DNA of 64,000 nt from Sipunculus nudus (taxonomy: Eukaryota; Annelida; Sipuncula; Golfingiida; Sipunculidae), in assembly GCA_026874595.1 (NCBI GenBank), contig CM049306.1:81930142-81994141 (forward strand). The letters run 5' to 3'. How positions within the stretch are numbered: the stretch's first letter is position 1; every line of letters begins with the position of its first letter. Position numbers and translations under genes: made by a program. Positions 36,551 to 48,832 of this stretch are shown here, piece by piece. Under the pieces are notes generated by a model. The model saw only the letters and a list, made by a program, of their open reading frames with translations, was not told the origin of the DNA and made no database searches.

Positions 36551-37054
36551 ATATCCAATTATAATAAGCAGTTACAAAACTCCGTTGCATATGAAGTATT
36601 ATTTGTAAAATTTATTTTATATTTGTGATAAATATGTAGTGGCGATCGTGTTAAATATATGGCTAAGTTATCTAAACAGTATACTAGTATATTGAAGTAT
36701 GAAGTAAACTTGTTTAGCGTTAATTACAGCAGTTTGATGACTGTTTTTTATCAATCAATACAATGTCTTACTGGTATCACCGGCATGAAAGGGCCTGTGT
36801 ATACATATAATCCCGGCTTAATAATGATATGTTGTTAAATATGGAAATGAATAAGGAATATGTATATGTATATGGAAAAAGTTATTAAGTAATTAAGTGA
36901 ATGTGGTATATATAAGGGAGAAAACCATAATACCTGTTGCAAATCAAAACAAGGATTCCTGGTTTAATCCAAAACGTAATCTGGTGAGACAAGACGTGCT
37001 CCAGACGTGCATATATTTTTCCCTTAAAGTCAGCATTAAAAGTAATATTTGATA

Positions 37055-37101
<47 letters not shown>
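36490..37101. repeat. Two (TA)n microsatellites
   Basis: Alternating AT at 36,490-36,554 and 37,059-37,101. Confidence 0.95.
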
Positions 37102-37105
<4 letters not shown>

Positions 37106-38027
37106 GGATAAAAAAGTACTTGAGACTGTGATTAACACAGCCTAACATCAGACACCGGAGAACTCTCGTGGTCACGATAGGTTATGCCCAGATAGTAAGG
37201 ATTCTTAAAAGCTCTCTACCGCTTCTTTGTTACATTATATACCCATTTAGCAACATGGAATTTATACTAGCAAAAACTGGATACATGTTTAGATTGACCT
37301 GGTGAATCTGCTTTATTGCGTTTACTTTATTGCTGCATCATAGTGGTAAATTTTAACCCGAGGGTTTATTTTTATAAGCAAGGCGGTAATGATGAAGTCA
37401 ATAAGTCACACAAAAGCTATTTTAGTCACGGCAATTGTAATTATGAAAAAAAAAATTAATACAAATATCAGGAAGCTTAGAAATTTATGTATATGTTTAT
37501 ATCATATGGCAAAAAAAAAGGAGAGAAAAAAAACATGCGTTAAGCCCCATGTTTTCAAGACATGTAACTGAATTGGAACACAAGGCAATATTATGCTTTG
37601 CCAATACGCATACCGCAATAGGACCAAGAGTAATAAAAAATTGTTTAGATTCTATGAAGTTTTACGAAACATACTCGTAAAAACAATAGTGTTTACTGCA
37701 TGACATCTGAGCCAGATTTAATATAATAAAAATCATATTTAACCTACTTCATGCACGTCTTGTAAACTGACTGATCGCCGAGTATGCAGAATCATTTGTT
37801 ACTGATATGAGAGGTATTTAGTTTCGTAAAGTTACTGTATCAATAAGCTGGTGCTGATGGAAATACCCGATTCACTAGTTCACTGGGTAACCCCTAATTC
37901 AAGGCATATTTCATCCCGGTCTGTGTCAACTTGATCTTTTTTTGGTAAATAATAACTGCATACCAATTCGTATATAATTAGCACTTTGTATAATGTAGCC
38001 GATCAGGAAGTTATGTATGGTACAGGC

Positions 38028-38332
38028 TCCTGTGGCTCAGGGGTAGAGCACAGGGCTGAAAGCCGGGAGATCGTGAGGTTGAAATTTTTCACAGTCGGCC
38101 CCCGCTCAGGGTGAACGCCCTGCAGGCTTAATAGGAAGACCGTGCCCAACGGCCGTGTTTCACTCACTACCAGTGCGCCTTTCAGGGGTCCCTCGGTAAT
38201 ATGATCCAGCAATCGGGATGATTATGCACCCAGGGCCCACAGGTGCAGATGTCACCGGGCCTGGTTAACGCAGGTGAACATATACGTAATTATGTTAGCA
38301 TTAAAAATGGAGGCGGTTACCTTTAACAAAAA
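38028..38332 (+). repeat. tRNA-derived SINE, copy 1
   Basis: The head TCCTGTGGCTCAGGGGTAGA contains an A box (TGGCTCAGGGG); a decayed B box follows (GAGGTTGAAAT). The body has CAGTCGGCCCCCGCTCAGG, GACCGTGCCCAACGGCCGTG, CCAGGGCCCACAGG and ends with GGAGGCGGTTACC and an A-rich tail. It lies in the putative intron between the 38.9-kb and 33.4-kb exons. Confidence 0.8.
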
Positions 38333-38914
38333 AATATAAAAAAATTAATCCGTCGTTATATATCAATTTATATTGGGAACGAAATAAAAACAAAACACAA
38401 ACTTAGCAAATGTCTGTGCAATATGCTCCTGCGTGAGCTTTGTGAAATAACATCCGTAATGAAACATTATTGTGATTTTGAAACTGTTTAAGGACAATGT
38501 ATAACATTTCTGTTCTTAAGCATTTTGAGGCACTGGTACTTAGATGCTGAGAAGTTTTTTTTTTAAATTAAATACTGACACTTTCGAAAGCATCGGGCCT
38601 TTAATCGGGACTGTACGTGTAGACACAATGCATGTATTGTATGTACCCGTATTTCCTACACGTTCCGAAATTTAGGCTAATGCCTATGGTCTTAATGGGG
38701 AAAACTGTGCCCGCCTATATACTCTGAATTATGTTTATGCAGTTTAGTCAATGAAAATTGCAGTGAATAATTGCTGCATCATAGTGGTAAATTCGACCAT
38801 TTCTGTTGCAGTATTGGCCCGACTGTAAGTATTACATGAGATGTAAAGGGGACTCTTCATATACCAGGACAATTATAAGATCGCTCGACCATTAATAATA
38901 ACACGCATACTCAC

Positions 38915-38980
38915 CGACGGACGGCCGTCTACACTAAAGGTCGCCACCAAAAGGCACGCCAGGTACAAGGCCGGACTCAT
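38915..38980 (-). CDS. Signal-peptide exon of an upstream secreted-protein gene or alternative 5' exon
   Basis: An acceptor (GTCATTCTAG at 38994) is followed 13 nt later by an ATG at 38980. Twenty-two codons follow, reading MSPALYLACLLVATFSVDG then RPS, ending at a consensus donor TCG|GTGAGT in phase 0. The hydrophobic core followed by small and polar residues is a textbook secretory signal. A noncoding exon with a strong donor lies about 750 bp upstream (39,740). The gene is on the same strand as the ImpL2-like gene and upstream of it. It could be exon 2 of an independent short secreted-peptide gene, or an alternative N-terminus of ImpL2, since its phase-0 end would join the phase-0 start of ImpL2 exon 2. 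I do not recognise the protein. Confidence 0.5.
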
Positions 38981-39739
38981 ATTCAACTTGTGTCTAGAAT
39001 GACATTTACATTGCTTAGCAATAAAATAATAGAATTTTTCGTTATGAGACACCATTATATGATAATAATTGAAATAGAGAAGAATATTTTCAATTGATCA
39101 CTTAAACATTTACTTTTTGCCAAGATAAACTGAATATCAACAAGATTGAGAAAAATATTCACCAACCCTTGAAAATTTTATCTACAACGTTCAAACAAAA
39201 TCATTTTAAGCCTAATTTGCGTATTTAATCGTATTTTTACGGGTGCATTGTTTAGAATCCATCTAAAATTCAAGTTTTCGATTCGCATGTATGGAGTTAT
39301 CAATTAATGAATGGAACCTTTGCCTCCCTTTACTTCTTTATTCAGATCATTTAATACCATAATTAACCAAAGAAGAATTGACCACTTCAAGGTGACATTC
39401 TTTTTAAGAATAAAATGACATTAATTTTAATAGGGTTAATAATTTTCTACGGGCGCAAATAATGCAATTGAAAGAGAAGCTAATTTCTTTTTATTAATGA
39501 ACTTAAAGAATATCAAGAGTTTTCAAGAGGATCACGAAACTAGACTTCAATAATAAATTTTGTTCATTGATAACATGCGTATATTTTATCATGCTACTAA
39601 CAATAAGTTACATATATGTATAAATATAAAAAAAGCATGATACTCCTTCAGTATTAAGTAAAGTATTTAATGTCCTTGTGAATACATGTAGACAATATAC
39701 ATCTGGCATTATACACGAAGTTCGTGATATGCATCTTAC

Positions 39740-39875
39740 CTGAAGGGCGTTGTCAAGTCTAGTTGTATTAGGAATCTTTTCTTTCCGACTTCCGACAAGT
39801 GAATGATGCTAATTGCTAGCTCTCTGTCTGTTATCAACTCGTGTCTGTTGAATACAACTGAAAGAGAACAACGGA
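39740..39875 (-). other. Putative 5' noncoding exon with strong donor
   Basis: The minus strand ends this segment with CTTCAG|GTAAGA at 39740/39739, a near-consensus donor, and the next acceptor downstream is the one before the signal-peptide exon. A TATA-like AATAAATAGG lies at 39,904-39,913, and an initiator-like TCAGTT at 39,861-39,856. No ATG frame of note is present. The exon start is an estimate. Confidence 0.4.
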
Positions 39876-40457
39876 CAATAATTTATCCTATTGCAGCACA
39901 CGCCTATTTATTCAGCACACTGACTGGCTGTTTCAGCCCTGTCTGTCTATATTCACCCATGCTGACATCCACGTCCCGTCAATCCGATAAGGGGTTTAAA
40001 GGTTTGATTCACGCCTCGCCCAATCAGCGCTCTTAGAACTTGCAAGTATAACCCTGGGAGAGAAACTCAACATATGCCGCGGTCCCCCGGGCTACCCGGC
40101 TCATGCTAATAGCCTATAATACCATATTCATCCGTTACACTTGCGTCATGATTGTATATTTATTGAGGACTTGCCCATCAAGAATTTGACACTGGAGTAC
40201 TAGAAGGTGGACAAAAAGCGCAATAATTCCCATTTTCCTTGGAATAGTCATTCAGTAATACACTATATGGCTAGTCATCAAGGCATATATAGAGACCATA
40301 AATCATAAAATATATTGCGTAATAATAGGATATAGCGTAACATGTTAACGTCTCGACATAAAATGCAATACGGACCCTGCATGGTTATAATTATTTCTAG
40401 CCCAGCACAGTTTAAAACTATGGAAACGATTAAATTACATATCTGGAAAAACCTAGA

Positions 40458-40484
40458 GTTATATATATATATATATATTTATAC

Positions 40485-40528
<44 letters not shown>
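40458..40528. repeat. (TA)n microsatellite
   Basis: Alternating AT with a short interruption (CATGTG) near 40,485. Confidence 0.9.
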
Positions 40529-40532
<4 letters not shown>

Positions 40533-40962
40533 AATGACCTTTGTGAAAAAGATGCGAATTAAAAAGATGCAAAATACATATTAATTATGCATTTAATATA
40601 AAAATATGCATTACTTGTTTGATAAACTATTACGAATATATGCTTAAAGGGGCCCAACCGCCTATAAAGCATGTTGAATTAACACGAAAAATAACTTCTT
40701 CTCTTTCAAATAAATCTGTACATGCCAAAATGTTTCCTTGAAACCATTTGCATACTCCTGTAAACGAGTGTTAAAACAGTTGACCGGGCACGATCACAGG
40801 TGTCAACATAAACAAAGCGTGTGTAGCCGAGTGCATCGCTTAGCCACAACACATGTCAATCAGGAGATACAATGACTGACAAGGACCAGAAAATGTAATA
40901 CATGTTCCCGTTTGGTGAAAAACTGCATGTTACGGCTCACAATCAAACCTCCGGTCATGCGG

Positions 40963-41024
40963 CCTTGTTATGGTAAACAAACACACGTGGACTGTGTTTA
41001 CCAACACACAGAGCCATAACAAGG
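40963..41024. repeat. Inverted repeat (hairpin) with E-box in the loop region
   Basis: CCTTGTTATGG (40,963-40,973) pairs perfectly with CCATAACAAGG (41,014-41,024). Inside, TGGTAAACA pairs with TGTTTACCA, and CACGTG sits between them. Confidence 0.6.
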
Positions 41025-42000
41025 TGTTGAACAGTTTTGTGGGAGGTATTGAGACTGTGTGCTGGGATGGTGTTGCTGGGAAACTTTTGTATTAAGCAAT
41101 GTGCAACAGCCATTATGTTTCTTTACTCAAAATCTTCCTAATATGTACCCAAATTTAAGCCGGCCGCATATCAGTCCGATTATTTGTCGTGATTTTTTTA
41201 CCGGCATTGGAATTGATAAATCGGGGCAAAGCTTTGACCAGTATATGGAGGGAGATCTCATATTGGTCTAATTTTCACGAAATTAATCCAATCTTCCTTA
41301 TTTTTCGCCTCGCGACCATTATATCTGCATCTAAAGTGCATCACATATATATAATCTCTATTTTGAGGCATCTCATGACGACCTGCAGCTAGAAAGATGA
41401 CCAATATACCTGAAACAGTGTATTTTTCCTGAAATATGAGGTGGACAATTCACAGGACAGACTTCTAATCTCAGTGCGTGATGTCGCACTATATATAATG
41501 AAGTATCATTACATGAGCCGGCATATTATGTTTGAATGAGTTCATTTTACCATGGTTTTTTTTCCGTTTGTATGTTTAATTCTGTTTATATACAATGATG
41601 GAATTGTTAAAGTGATATCAAATGAAGAGGTTTTGTTAATGAAGGTGATATTTCATTTGATCTGAACGCACGCTTTAGACTCACAGAAATCGTCTAAAAG
41701 CCATATATTGGCGAATACAACAAAAATGTGCTGAGAAGTTGGCGAAGATGTGCGCTCTCTTCCTTCTGTTACAAATGAATCCCCCGCTGATTTAACAAAA
41801 GCGCGTAATTATCCAACTCATTTGTTTAATGAATTTATTTTACAACAGACTTGAAGGGAAGTGGACCCATTTCACGGATATTGCTGCTAGGGTATCGATT
41901 ATTCATACACTGTAGTCTGGTCTTCCTGTTCAACTTTAATTCACCAGCGTCACTTACATTGGAATTAGGGTGTTGACAAGTCACCAATTATAGTCTGACC

Positions 42001-42250
42001 TCAGGGAGGGACGATCCCTGCTGAATTTGCATCATGAAACTCGCGGTGTGAAGCCACACAGAGAGCTGACCAGCCTGCGGTGCTGGACACCTCTCTCAAT
42101 GTGACACTGACAAGTAACGGACGGGGGAGGCCGCAGATAGGCAGGTTGACTGCAGCCAGATGCCCGTCGGGAGCCAGATAGTGTCCTAAATCTTCCCCTG
42201 GTTGCTTAGACTGGATTTTGATCTCTTTATGTCGCACCGTCTGTATCGGC
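42001..42250 (-). other. Exon-like open segment, unrecognised
   Basis: On the minus strand an acceptor-like TTTATTGCCGATACAG is followed by 80 or so open codons with even codon use and less AT bias than its surroundings, including QPGEDLGHYLAPDGHLAAVN and VASHREFHDANSAGIVPP before a stop at 42,001. It might be the last exon of a minus-strand gene starting further right. I recognise no family. Confidence 0.2.
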
Positions 42251-45099
42251 AATAAACGAAAAGACCCACATGCATGGCATGTCGCCAAATGTATTGCCAG
42301 TGTTGTATGCGATCTATATGTTGCTATAGTACGTTCTTTTATAATAGAAACTAAGTTATATCTATGGTATAGAAACACAAGTTTACACTAATACATATGT
42401 GAAATTCTCCTATAAGTATAAGTTTAAGCAAAATCCTGAAATGTAGGTAAATAGATTCGTGTTAGTGTGTTAAAGACTTTAAGACTTATGTTATGTGTGA
42501 ACACCATGCGCAAATATATTTCTTTTCACACTGCATATACACAAAAGTATTTATTATAGCTTTATGATAGATCAAAACTATACATTTAAAATACTGTTTC
42601 AGTGTTCGAATGCACACAAGTCATGACATAGCGGATATTATAGTTATTGAATTTATTGAAAATTATAGTTTCAAAGGGATGTCGTATATGATCGGAATAT
42701 TGTAAAAGTTCTGCATGCATGAGATGAACTATCGCTCTCTTTGAGTGTCGCCTGAATATGAAATCTTCAAATCATATAGAACTTCCACGTTTACACAAAA
42801 TCTATCTAGTGATTCTAACAAAAATATTAAACATGTTTTTGAAGATATAAACATATTTGCGGTGAGACAAGACTGTATAAGCGTATATATATTTTTGTTT
42901 TATGACCGGGTGTGTAAAATATAAATGTTTGCATGGATGGCACGTGAAATGCCGCGACTGAGTCGGTTTACTTTTTGTAAAAGTGTATATATAGATGCAT
43001 GTTCCCGTATGTTTTATCGTTCTTTCGTTAATGTTTCGAAATATGTATTTCAGAAATAAATAAAAATAGTATTTTAATTCATAGGTCCCTGCTACGTAAA
43101 ACTCCAGTAGTATCATATACTCAGAGAGCACACTGTTTTCCTGTTTAATCAAGCCGCTCACTATTCAAATTCCTGGAAAAAAAATGCACTTTCACGATAC
43201 TGTAAAATACATTTTTGGATATAATTTTCGTTGAAGAATGTAAACTTCTTTTGTCGGTTTAATATATAACAAATCGAGTTACAGGAGTCACACCGCTCTC
43301 TTTTATTAAAACTATCAGGAAGAAAGGTATTAAAATATTGGTGTAAAACTTAAATCCAACGTTTTTTTTAAATAAATAATACTAAAAGTACTTTAAAAAT
43401 AAATTTCATTTCTCCATGCTAATAAATTCAAGTTTTGATTTTCCACATGATATTATTAACTTAGTCATATTCTCAAATCTCTTCTCTAGGATTTCTTCAG
43501 CTGAGCGACAGAGAATGTAAATTAGAGAAGAGTTCAAAAACAGCTGAGTTAATCCATACCTTAATTATGATTTACATACTTCAATGTTAATGATAAAAAT
43601 TCAAGCAAAAGGATCAGGTAGAAAGGTATCTTCATATATCTCTATACAAAACTACAAACACGTCGGTGATTTAGCAAAATCAACCATGACGTCATCTGGT
43701 TTTATGAAATGAAAACCAATCAATCTAAAAGTTCTCCCAATATTTTTATGAACTATACAGCCTAATAAAAATACGTATTACTATTCCGTACGATAAGAGT
43801 AAATTTTTTACATGCCTATCGCCGGGATTATACACTTCACTCGTTCTATATCGCCTTCGTTTCAACCGCTGCTTCGTATGGCAATTTTCAAAGGTTTGAC
43901 CATCAGGCCTGGCATAGTGCTAATCAAATCAATGAAAGCGGGGTGTCCAGGGTTAGAATCTTGGAGTTGGATGCACAAATATACGATAAACTGCTCTCAT
44001 CGTGCAAGGTCTTTTACATAAAAAAGCGCTTATAGTGAAGGAGATATAGAACTATTGTGTATAACCACTGCGTATATAAGGAGAGTGAGAGACATACATT
44101 TAAAAAAAATATTTTTCAAAAAGTTGGCCAGACAAACTCTACGTACTTCGTACCGCAGGATAAGTCCATAGTCCTACAGAAATAAACTGAAGAAAAATCT
44201 TTACAACAAAAGCTTTTCTTTACCTTAATTTATTGGATGAAATGGGGTACATTATCAGCCTATAGACGTAGTTCCTTTGATATTATCACAATGCGACAAA
44301 CCACTTTTTCTAGAATTACTAGAAACCAAAAGCAGAGCAGAGCTACTTACATTGAGACAAGACAGGCTTAGTCCCTGGTTCTCAAGAATCTTGTCACACA
44401 CACAATGTCTATATGACCTCGGGGGGAGTCTATATTATGTAGAAACTTCTTACCGTCGTCGCTAGCTTTAAGATAAGATAAGATTTGGCCTAGTGATGAT
44501 AAGTCTTCTGGCACCTGGCCAAATATTTCAGTTCAGTGCACTGGGCCAGGTACAATCTTCACTTGTAATCGTTATGTTATTTTGTAAACTATGCTATAAA
44601 TTTGATGGTGACTAACACATGTCATTCATGTTTCACTCTGTCTGTCTCTCTCTCTGTGGCACTGTGTCTCTGTATGCCATTACGTTATTTAATTGTATGC
44701 TCTAAATACATTATGTGTTCTAAATGCATAAAACATACATTGCTTTAAATGTGTCCGCATGGAAGTGATCCACATGAAACGGGGGCCGTGTAGAACAATG
44801 TTTTTTTATTATGTGGCCTAAAGTGACGGCTGTGAAGAAAAATACGTGAGATTGCAGGGTGGAAGGATTTAAAAAAAATGGAAATTTCCTGAAATGGGGG
44901 TGCATAAACTACACAAAGTTTAATTTGTTTTCATGATATCTTTATAATGTTAAGCATAATGAACACCTATATGGTTAATGGTTATAGAGGTCAATGAATT
45001 AATTGATAACGAGTTGTTTGAAAGGATTGTGACGAGTATTAATTAGTAAACATTGTTACTGAGTACTTGGTGTTATTAATAAAACACTTTGGTTGGCTT

Positions 45100-45265
45100 T
45101 ATATTCGCGAGGGTTTCAATATGTCGTATTCGCGAAAGGTAAATAATCGTGAAAATGAAACACGAATAAAACACCTCATCTACACGGAAGTATACTGTGG
45201 TCGTCTTTTTGTTGGCAATGTTTTCAAATTCGCTATATATTCGCGAAACCGAACTTATCGCGAAA
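45100..45265. repeat. Cluster of TTCGCGA/ATCGCGA palindromes
   Basis: TATTCGCGA or TATCGCGAA occurs at about 45,102, 45,127, 45,239 and 45,256 within otherwise AT-rich DNA. It looks like a decayed dispersed repeat. Confidence 0.45.
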
Positions 45266-46159
45266 ATTCAAACTCCGTGAATTTAGCGGCTCCATCATCG
45301 AAGGCAAGTCGAAAGGTTAAAGAGTGCAAGTTATATAGGTATAGATCTTGTATATTAACCGTAAATCAACGATTTTTATTTTAATGATGTTATATCTTTC
45401 AAACTTATCTGCCAGTAATTTCTGATCTTTCGGTGTTCCACTGGGTCCCTGTCCAGTTAATGTTTTTTTTGCACACATGTTATTTAATAAAACAAGCAAT
45501 TACCCGTGCTCCGCACGGTTTGGAGAAAGCAGTTCTGATGTCAAATAGTCCTGTCTTTGAGTTGACCTTGTGTCGGAGTTTGGATGACTTGGGCGAATAT
45601 GTTCCTGTACGATTGTTGGAATGTCTTCCGACAAACCCGGAGTGTATTTATGTCGAAAGTCAGGCAATTCGTACGGTGTTGTCAGAGGAGATACGGAAAA
45701 TCACACAAATCTTGTTACGCTATTAATTTATAGATCCATCATATGTATGGTGTTATGCATAAAAATCTCATTGAAGCCAAGAGATTGGCCTGAGAACTTT
45801 TCGAAGAAGTTGATATGATAAATGAAATCATTTTATATATGATAATATATTAAGCTGAACATCGCTATTTAATGTTGCCCTCCGGGCCCGTCAATCCGTC
45901 AGTAAAGGAAGTACACGGTATATATATTACAGTAGCGCTGAGATGTGTTCTCAATAATTGCATGCATGCATTCCCCTTTTCACGAACAAAAACTGAGCAC
46001 TCACATAGTCGGGCCATCTCGCTGCGTAAAAGCATGGTAGCATTTTATTATGGGATGTATATTTTTTTTAATATCACACACTCCCAATGACCTTTCCTTT
46101 TTGAAAGCTGAGCCAATGTTTTCCAATGAGATAGTCACTGCATTCAGGCAGTAGGTAAA

Positions 46160-47060
46160 ACCCAGACCCCCATGGACCCCGGATCCCGGACCCAAAGAAA
46201 AATCTGTAATTCTTAAAACTCTCATATTAAATTGTCCAGGTATTTTAGCAGAACGTCTTAAGACAGAATTTATATTATGTTTGGTTAAAAACATAAAAAA
46301 TAGTCTGTTTTGCAACAAATTTTGATAATTAACACTAAAGGATCCTGGCGCACGGTCCTCATGGAACACACGGACCCCTTTTACTCGTTGTTTACCATTT
46401 CTGGTAATGTGATTTATTATGGTGTTTTACATTCTATCTCAATTTTTATTCAATATTTTATATAGATGCTATTTATTTCATTTGTGTATCTTTTTAAAAA
46501 GTATAATAATTAAAAAATATTAAAAAATCATTATTTTGGAACATCGAGTTGAAATGCAAGTAATCAACAATTCCTTTTGGTAATTATATTATTGCAAACT
46601 TAAAATTGCATGGTTGTTATGAATGGAATACGAAACCTGTTATTGCGTGGAAGAGCTCCGATGTATTAGTCTCAGGTCCGCAACGACAGGTGGTGCACTT
46701 AAAAAAAAAATCCCGCAGTCAGCCCGCCCTATTATATTTTCATTTAAAATAACAAATAATTATATTTAATGTGTGACATAAGTGTTATTTTTTCCCCTCT
46801 TTGAGTCATAAATAAAAATATAGAGGTGGTTTCTAGAGTCCGTCAATATTGAACAGTCATCAAAGTCAATTAAATGAGGTCCGTCTTCATTGAAATATAT
46901 TTGTAAACTTAAATCTTTCAGTGGATCGGTCATTTACAAAGCTGCAACATTAAGGGGCGTTTCTCTGTTCTTTTATCAGCATTAAGGGTTTTTTTTGTCC
47001 AATATAAATAATGGAAAATGAGGAAATTGGTCTTTGGGGTCCGTGGGGTCTTTATTGGCA
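46160..47060. repeat. Possible element with inverted GGACCCC-rich ends
   Basis: AGACCCCCATGGACCCC near 46,165 and its near complement GGGGTCCGTGGGGTCTTT near 47,037 face each other across ~0.9 kb; further GGTCCGT motifs lie inside. No transposase-like frame is present. Confidence 0.35.
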
Positions 47061-47261
47061 TTTTATGTATGTCACCCATGCGCCCTACTGTGCAGAGTTT
47101 TAAAAAGCAAACGGTCAAAGATTGATGATAACATAAATAGTATGTTACCTGTCAATCAAAAACAGATATAAATAAAATCATATCTTCATTTTTATCTACC
47201 TATATATAGGGGACAGGCATTTCTACTGGATGTCCCGAGTCCTCGTCAAGATTAAATAAGT

Positions 47262-47545
47262 AGAGCACTGGACTCAAAGCCGGGAGGTCGTGAGTTCAAA
47301 TCTTAGCCGAACGGTGAGATTTTCATGGTCGGCCCCCACCCAGAGTTAGTGAACTCCCCACAGCCGTGTATCGCTAACATACGTGTTCGTCTTTGGGGGT
47401 TCGTCGGTGTAAGGACCCAGCAATGAGGCTTTTCACAAACTCAGGTCCCGCAGATGCGGTAGACACCGGGCCTGGGTGACACCAGGATACAACAATAATA
47501 TGATAGGAAGCGGGTGCTACCGCCCTGTCACGCAGTCTTAAACCG
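47262..47545 (+). repeat. tRNA-derived SINE, copy 2 (5' truncated)
   Basis: Begins inside the A box (AGTAGAGCAC), keeps AAAGCCGGGAGGTCGTGAG with B box GTTCAAATCTT, then GGTCGGCCCCCACCCAG, CACAGCCGTGT, CCAGCAATG and ACCGGGCCTGGGTGAC, in the same order as copy 1. A poly-A run follows at 47,601-47,621 and may be its tail. Confidence 0.75.
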
Positions 47546-48676
47546 AAATGGAACTCGCCGATGTATATACTTAAATTAAGAATAAGATATATTAGAGAGC
47601 AAAAAAAAAAAAAAAAAAAAAGCCATTGTAAATGATGATTGTGTTAATGTTCGCCAACGTTCGAAAATAAATATGTTTATGGAAACAAAGAGATTATTTT
47701 CAACTGATTTTAAATACTGCGTTATAACCAGGACTGGTTGTCAGGAAAAAAGTTTATATCGATCATCACTATGATGTTATCGATGATATATCGATTATTT
47801 ATCAATAGCAAGTCAGGGAAATATATGTATACAACCTCGCCTGAGGCCAACGTAACAGTGGTACCGTACCGTCTTCGTGACGTCATAATAAGACTGTATC
47901 ATCTGCACGAAAACTACCTTAAAATATCTTAAATGAGAGATTATTTCAATATTTATATTGCATCTATATTGCAAATAGCTGATGTAATGTAAAAAATGTA
48001 CAACAATAATAAAGAATAAACCAAAAAACATATATGACTCCCTGTTCCGATTTTTGAAGAATGTGTTTGTGTGTATGGTTTCAATTCATGCCAATGCCAT
48101 TGTTTATCTTATCTTAAGATTTTGTGAGAGCCATCTCAAATTGTATCGCTTACTATTTTAGTTTAGCAAACAAACTGTTGATGGCTTGTTTTTCCTTTAA
48201 ATCCACTGCGTGGGTTATATACATGTGTGTTAACCTGGTTCTATTGTGGGTTATTTTAAATACAATACTCGTATCTCCTCAGTTTACTCACGTCATGATC
48301 ACCTACCCGCATGACGTCATTCATATCCACGACGAGTGAATCTGATTCGTCCAGGAGATACGAGCTTTTTATGGTATTTACTTAAGCAAACACCGACTAA
48401 CTTTCTAACAATAATCATTGTTAATCTGATTAAGCCATTCATAGAAATATAGAATCATACGTACATATATAATGATTGTTAAAACATTAGCAAGTTATTT
48501 ATCAGGGCGCAAAAATTAAACTGCGCTAGCTAAAGCTTTATGCAAAATTAAGAACACTTCTGATGAAGAATTAAAAAAGCATGTTACCGCTTGCCACAAA
48601 CGTTGAGGTTTATGACTATTTAGTGATATATTAAATGCAAACATGCATAAAATCTGTGCAAAGAAAACAAACCTAC

Positions 48677-48735
48677 CTGTCACAAGACAAGGCCTGGGCA
48701 GCACTGGTGATGGGGGGACGGAGTTGTGTTTTTAT
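48677..48735 (-). promoter_or_regulatory. TATA box with short noncoding first exon
   Basis: On the minus strand TATAAAAAC starts at 48735 and CCAAT lies about 25 bp further upstream (near 48,760). An initiator-like TCACCAG follows about 27 bp downstream of the TATA box, and a donor GACAG|GTAGGT ends the segment at 48677. This pattern suggests a minus-strand transcription start with a ~32-nt leader exon. Its target exon is unknown; the signal-peptide exon at 38.9 kb is on the same strand about 10 kb downstream. Confidence 0.4.
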
Positions 48736-48823
48736 ACGTGAGTGTTGTCACTGCTCATTGGCAGGAATTACTATAACTGTAATGTCTTATTTCCTCCGTT
48801 TCACCTATGTCAAATTGAATCCG

Positions 48824-48832
48824 TATAAAAGG
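48824..48832 (+). promoter_or_regulatory. Plus-strand TATA box, divergent to the 48.73-kb one
   Basis: TATAAAAGG on the plus strand lies about 90 bp from the opposite-facing TATA box. Downstream an ATG at 48,906 opens a short frame (MLLSSVVAKSDKCT) that ends at a possible donor G|GTAAAC near 48,950. No recognisable gene follows. Confidence 0.3.

Noticed and set aside
36940-37010. Possible minus-strand exon ending CAACAG|GTATTA
   Set aside because: No acceptable acceptor or coding content precedes the donor.
38003-38212. Minus-strand frame over the 38-kb SINE
   Set aside because: The interval is a SINE copy with A and B boxes.
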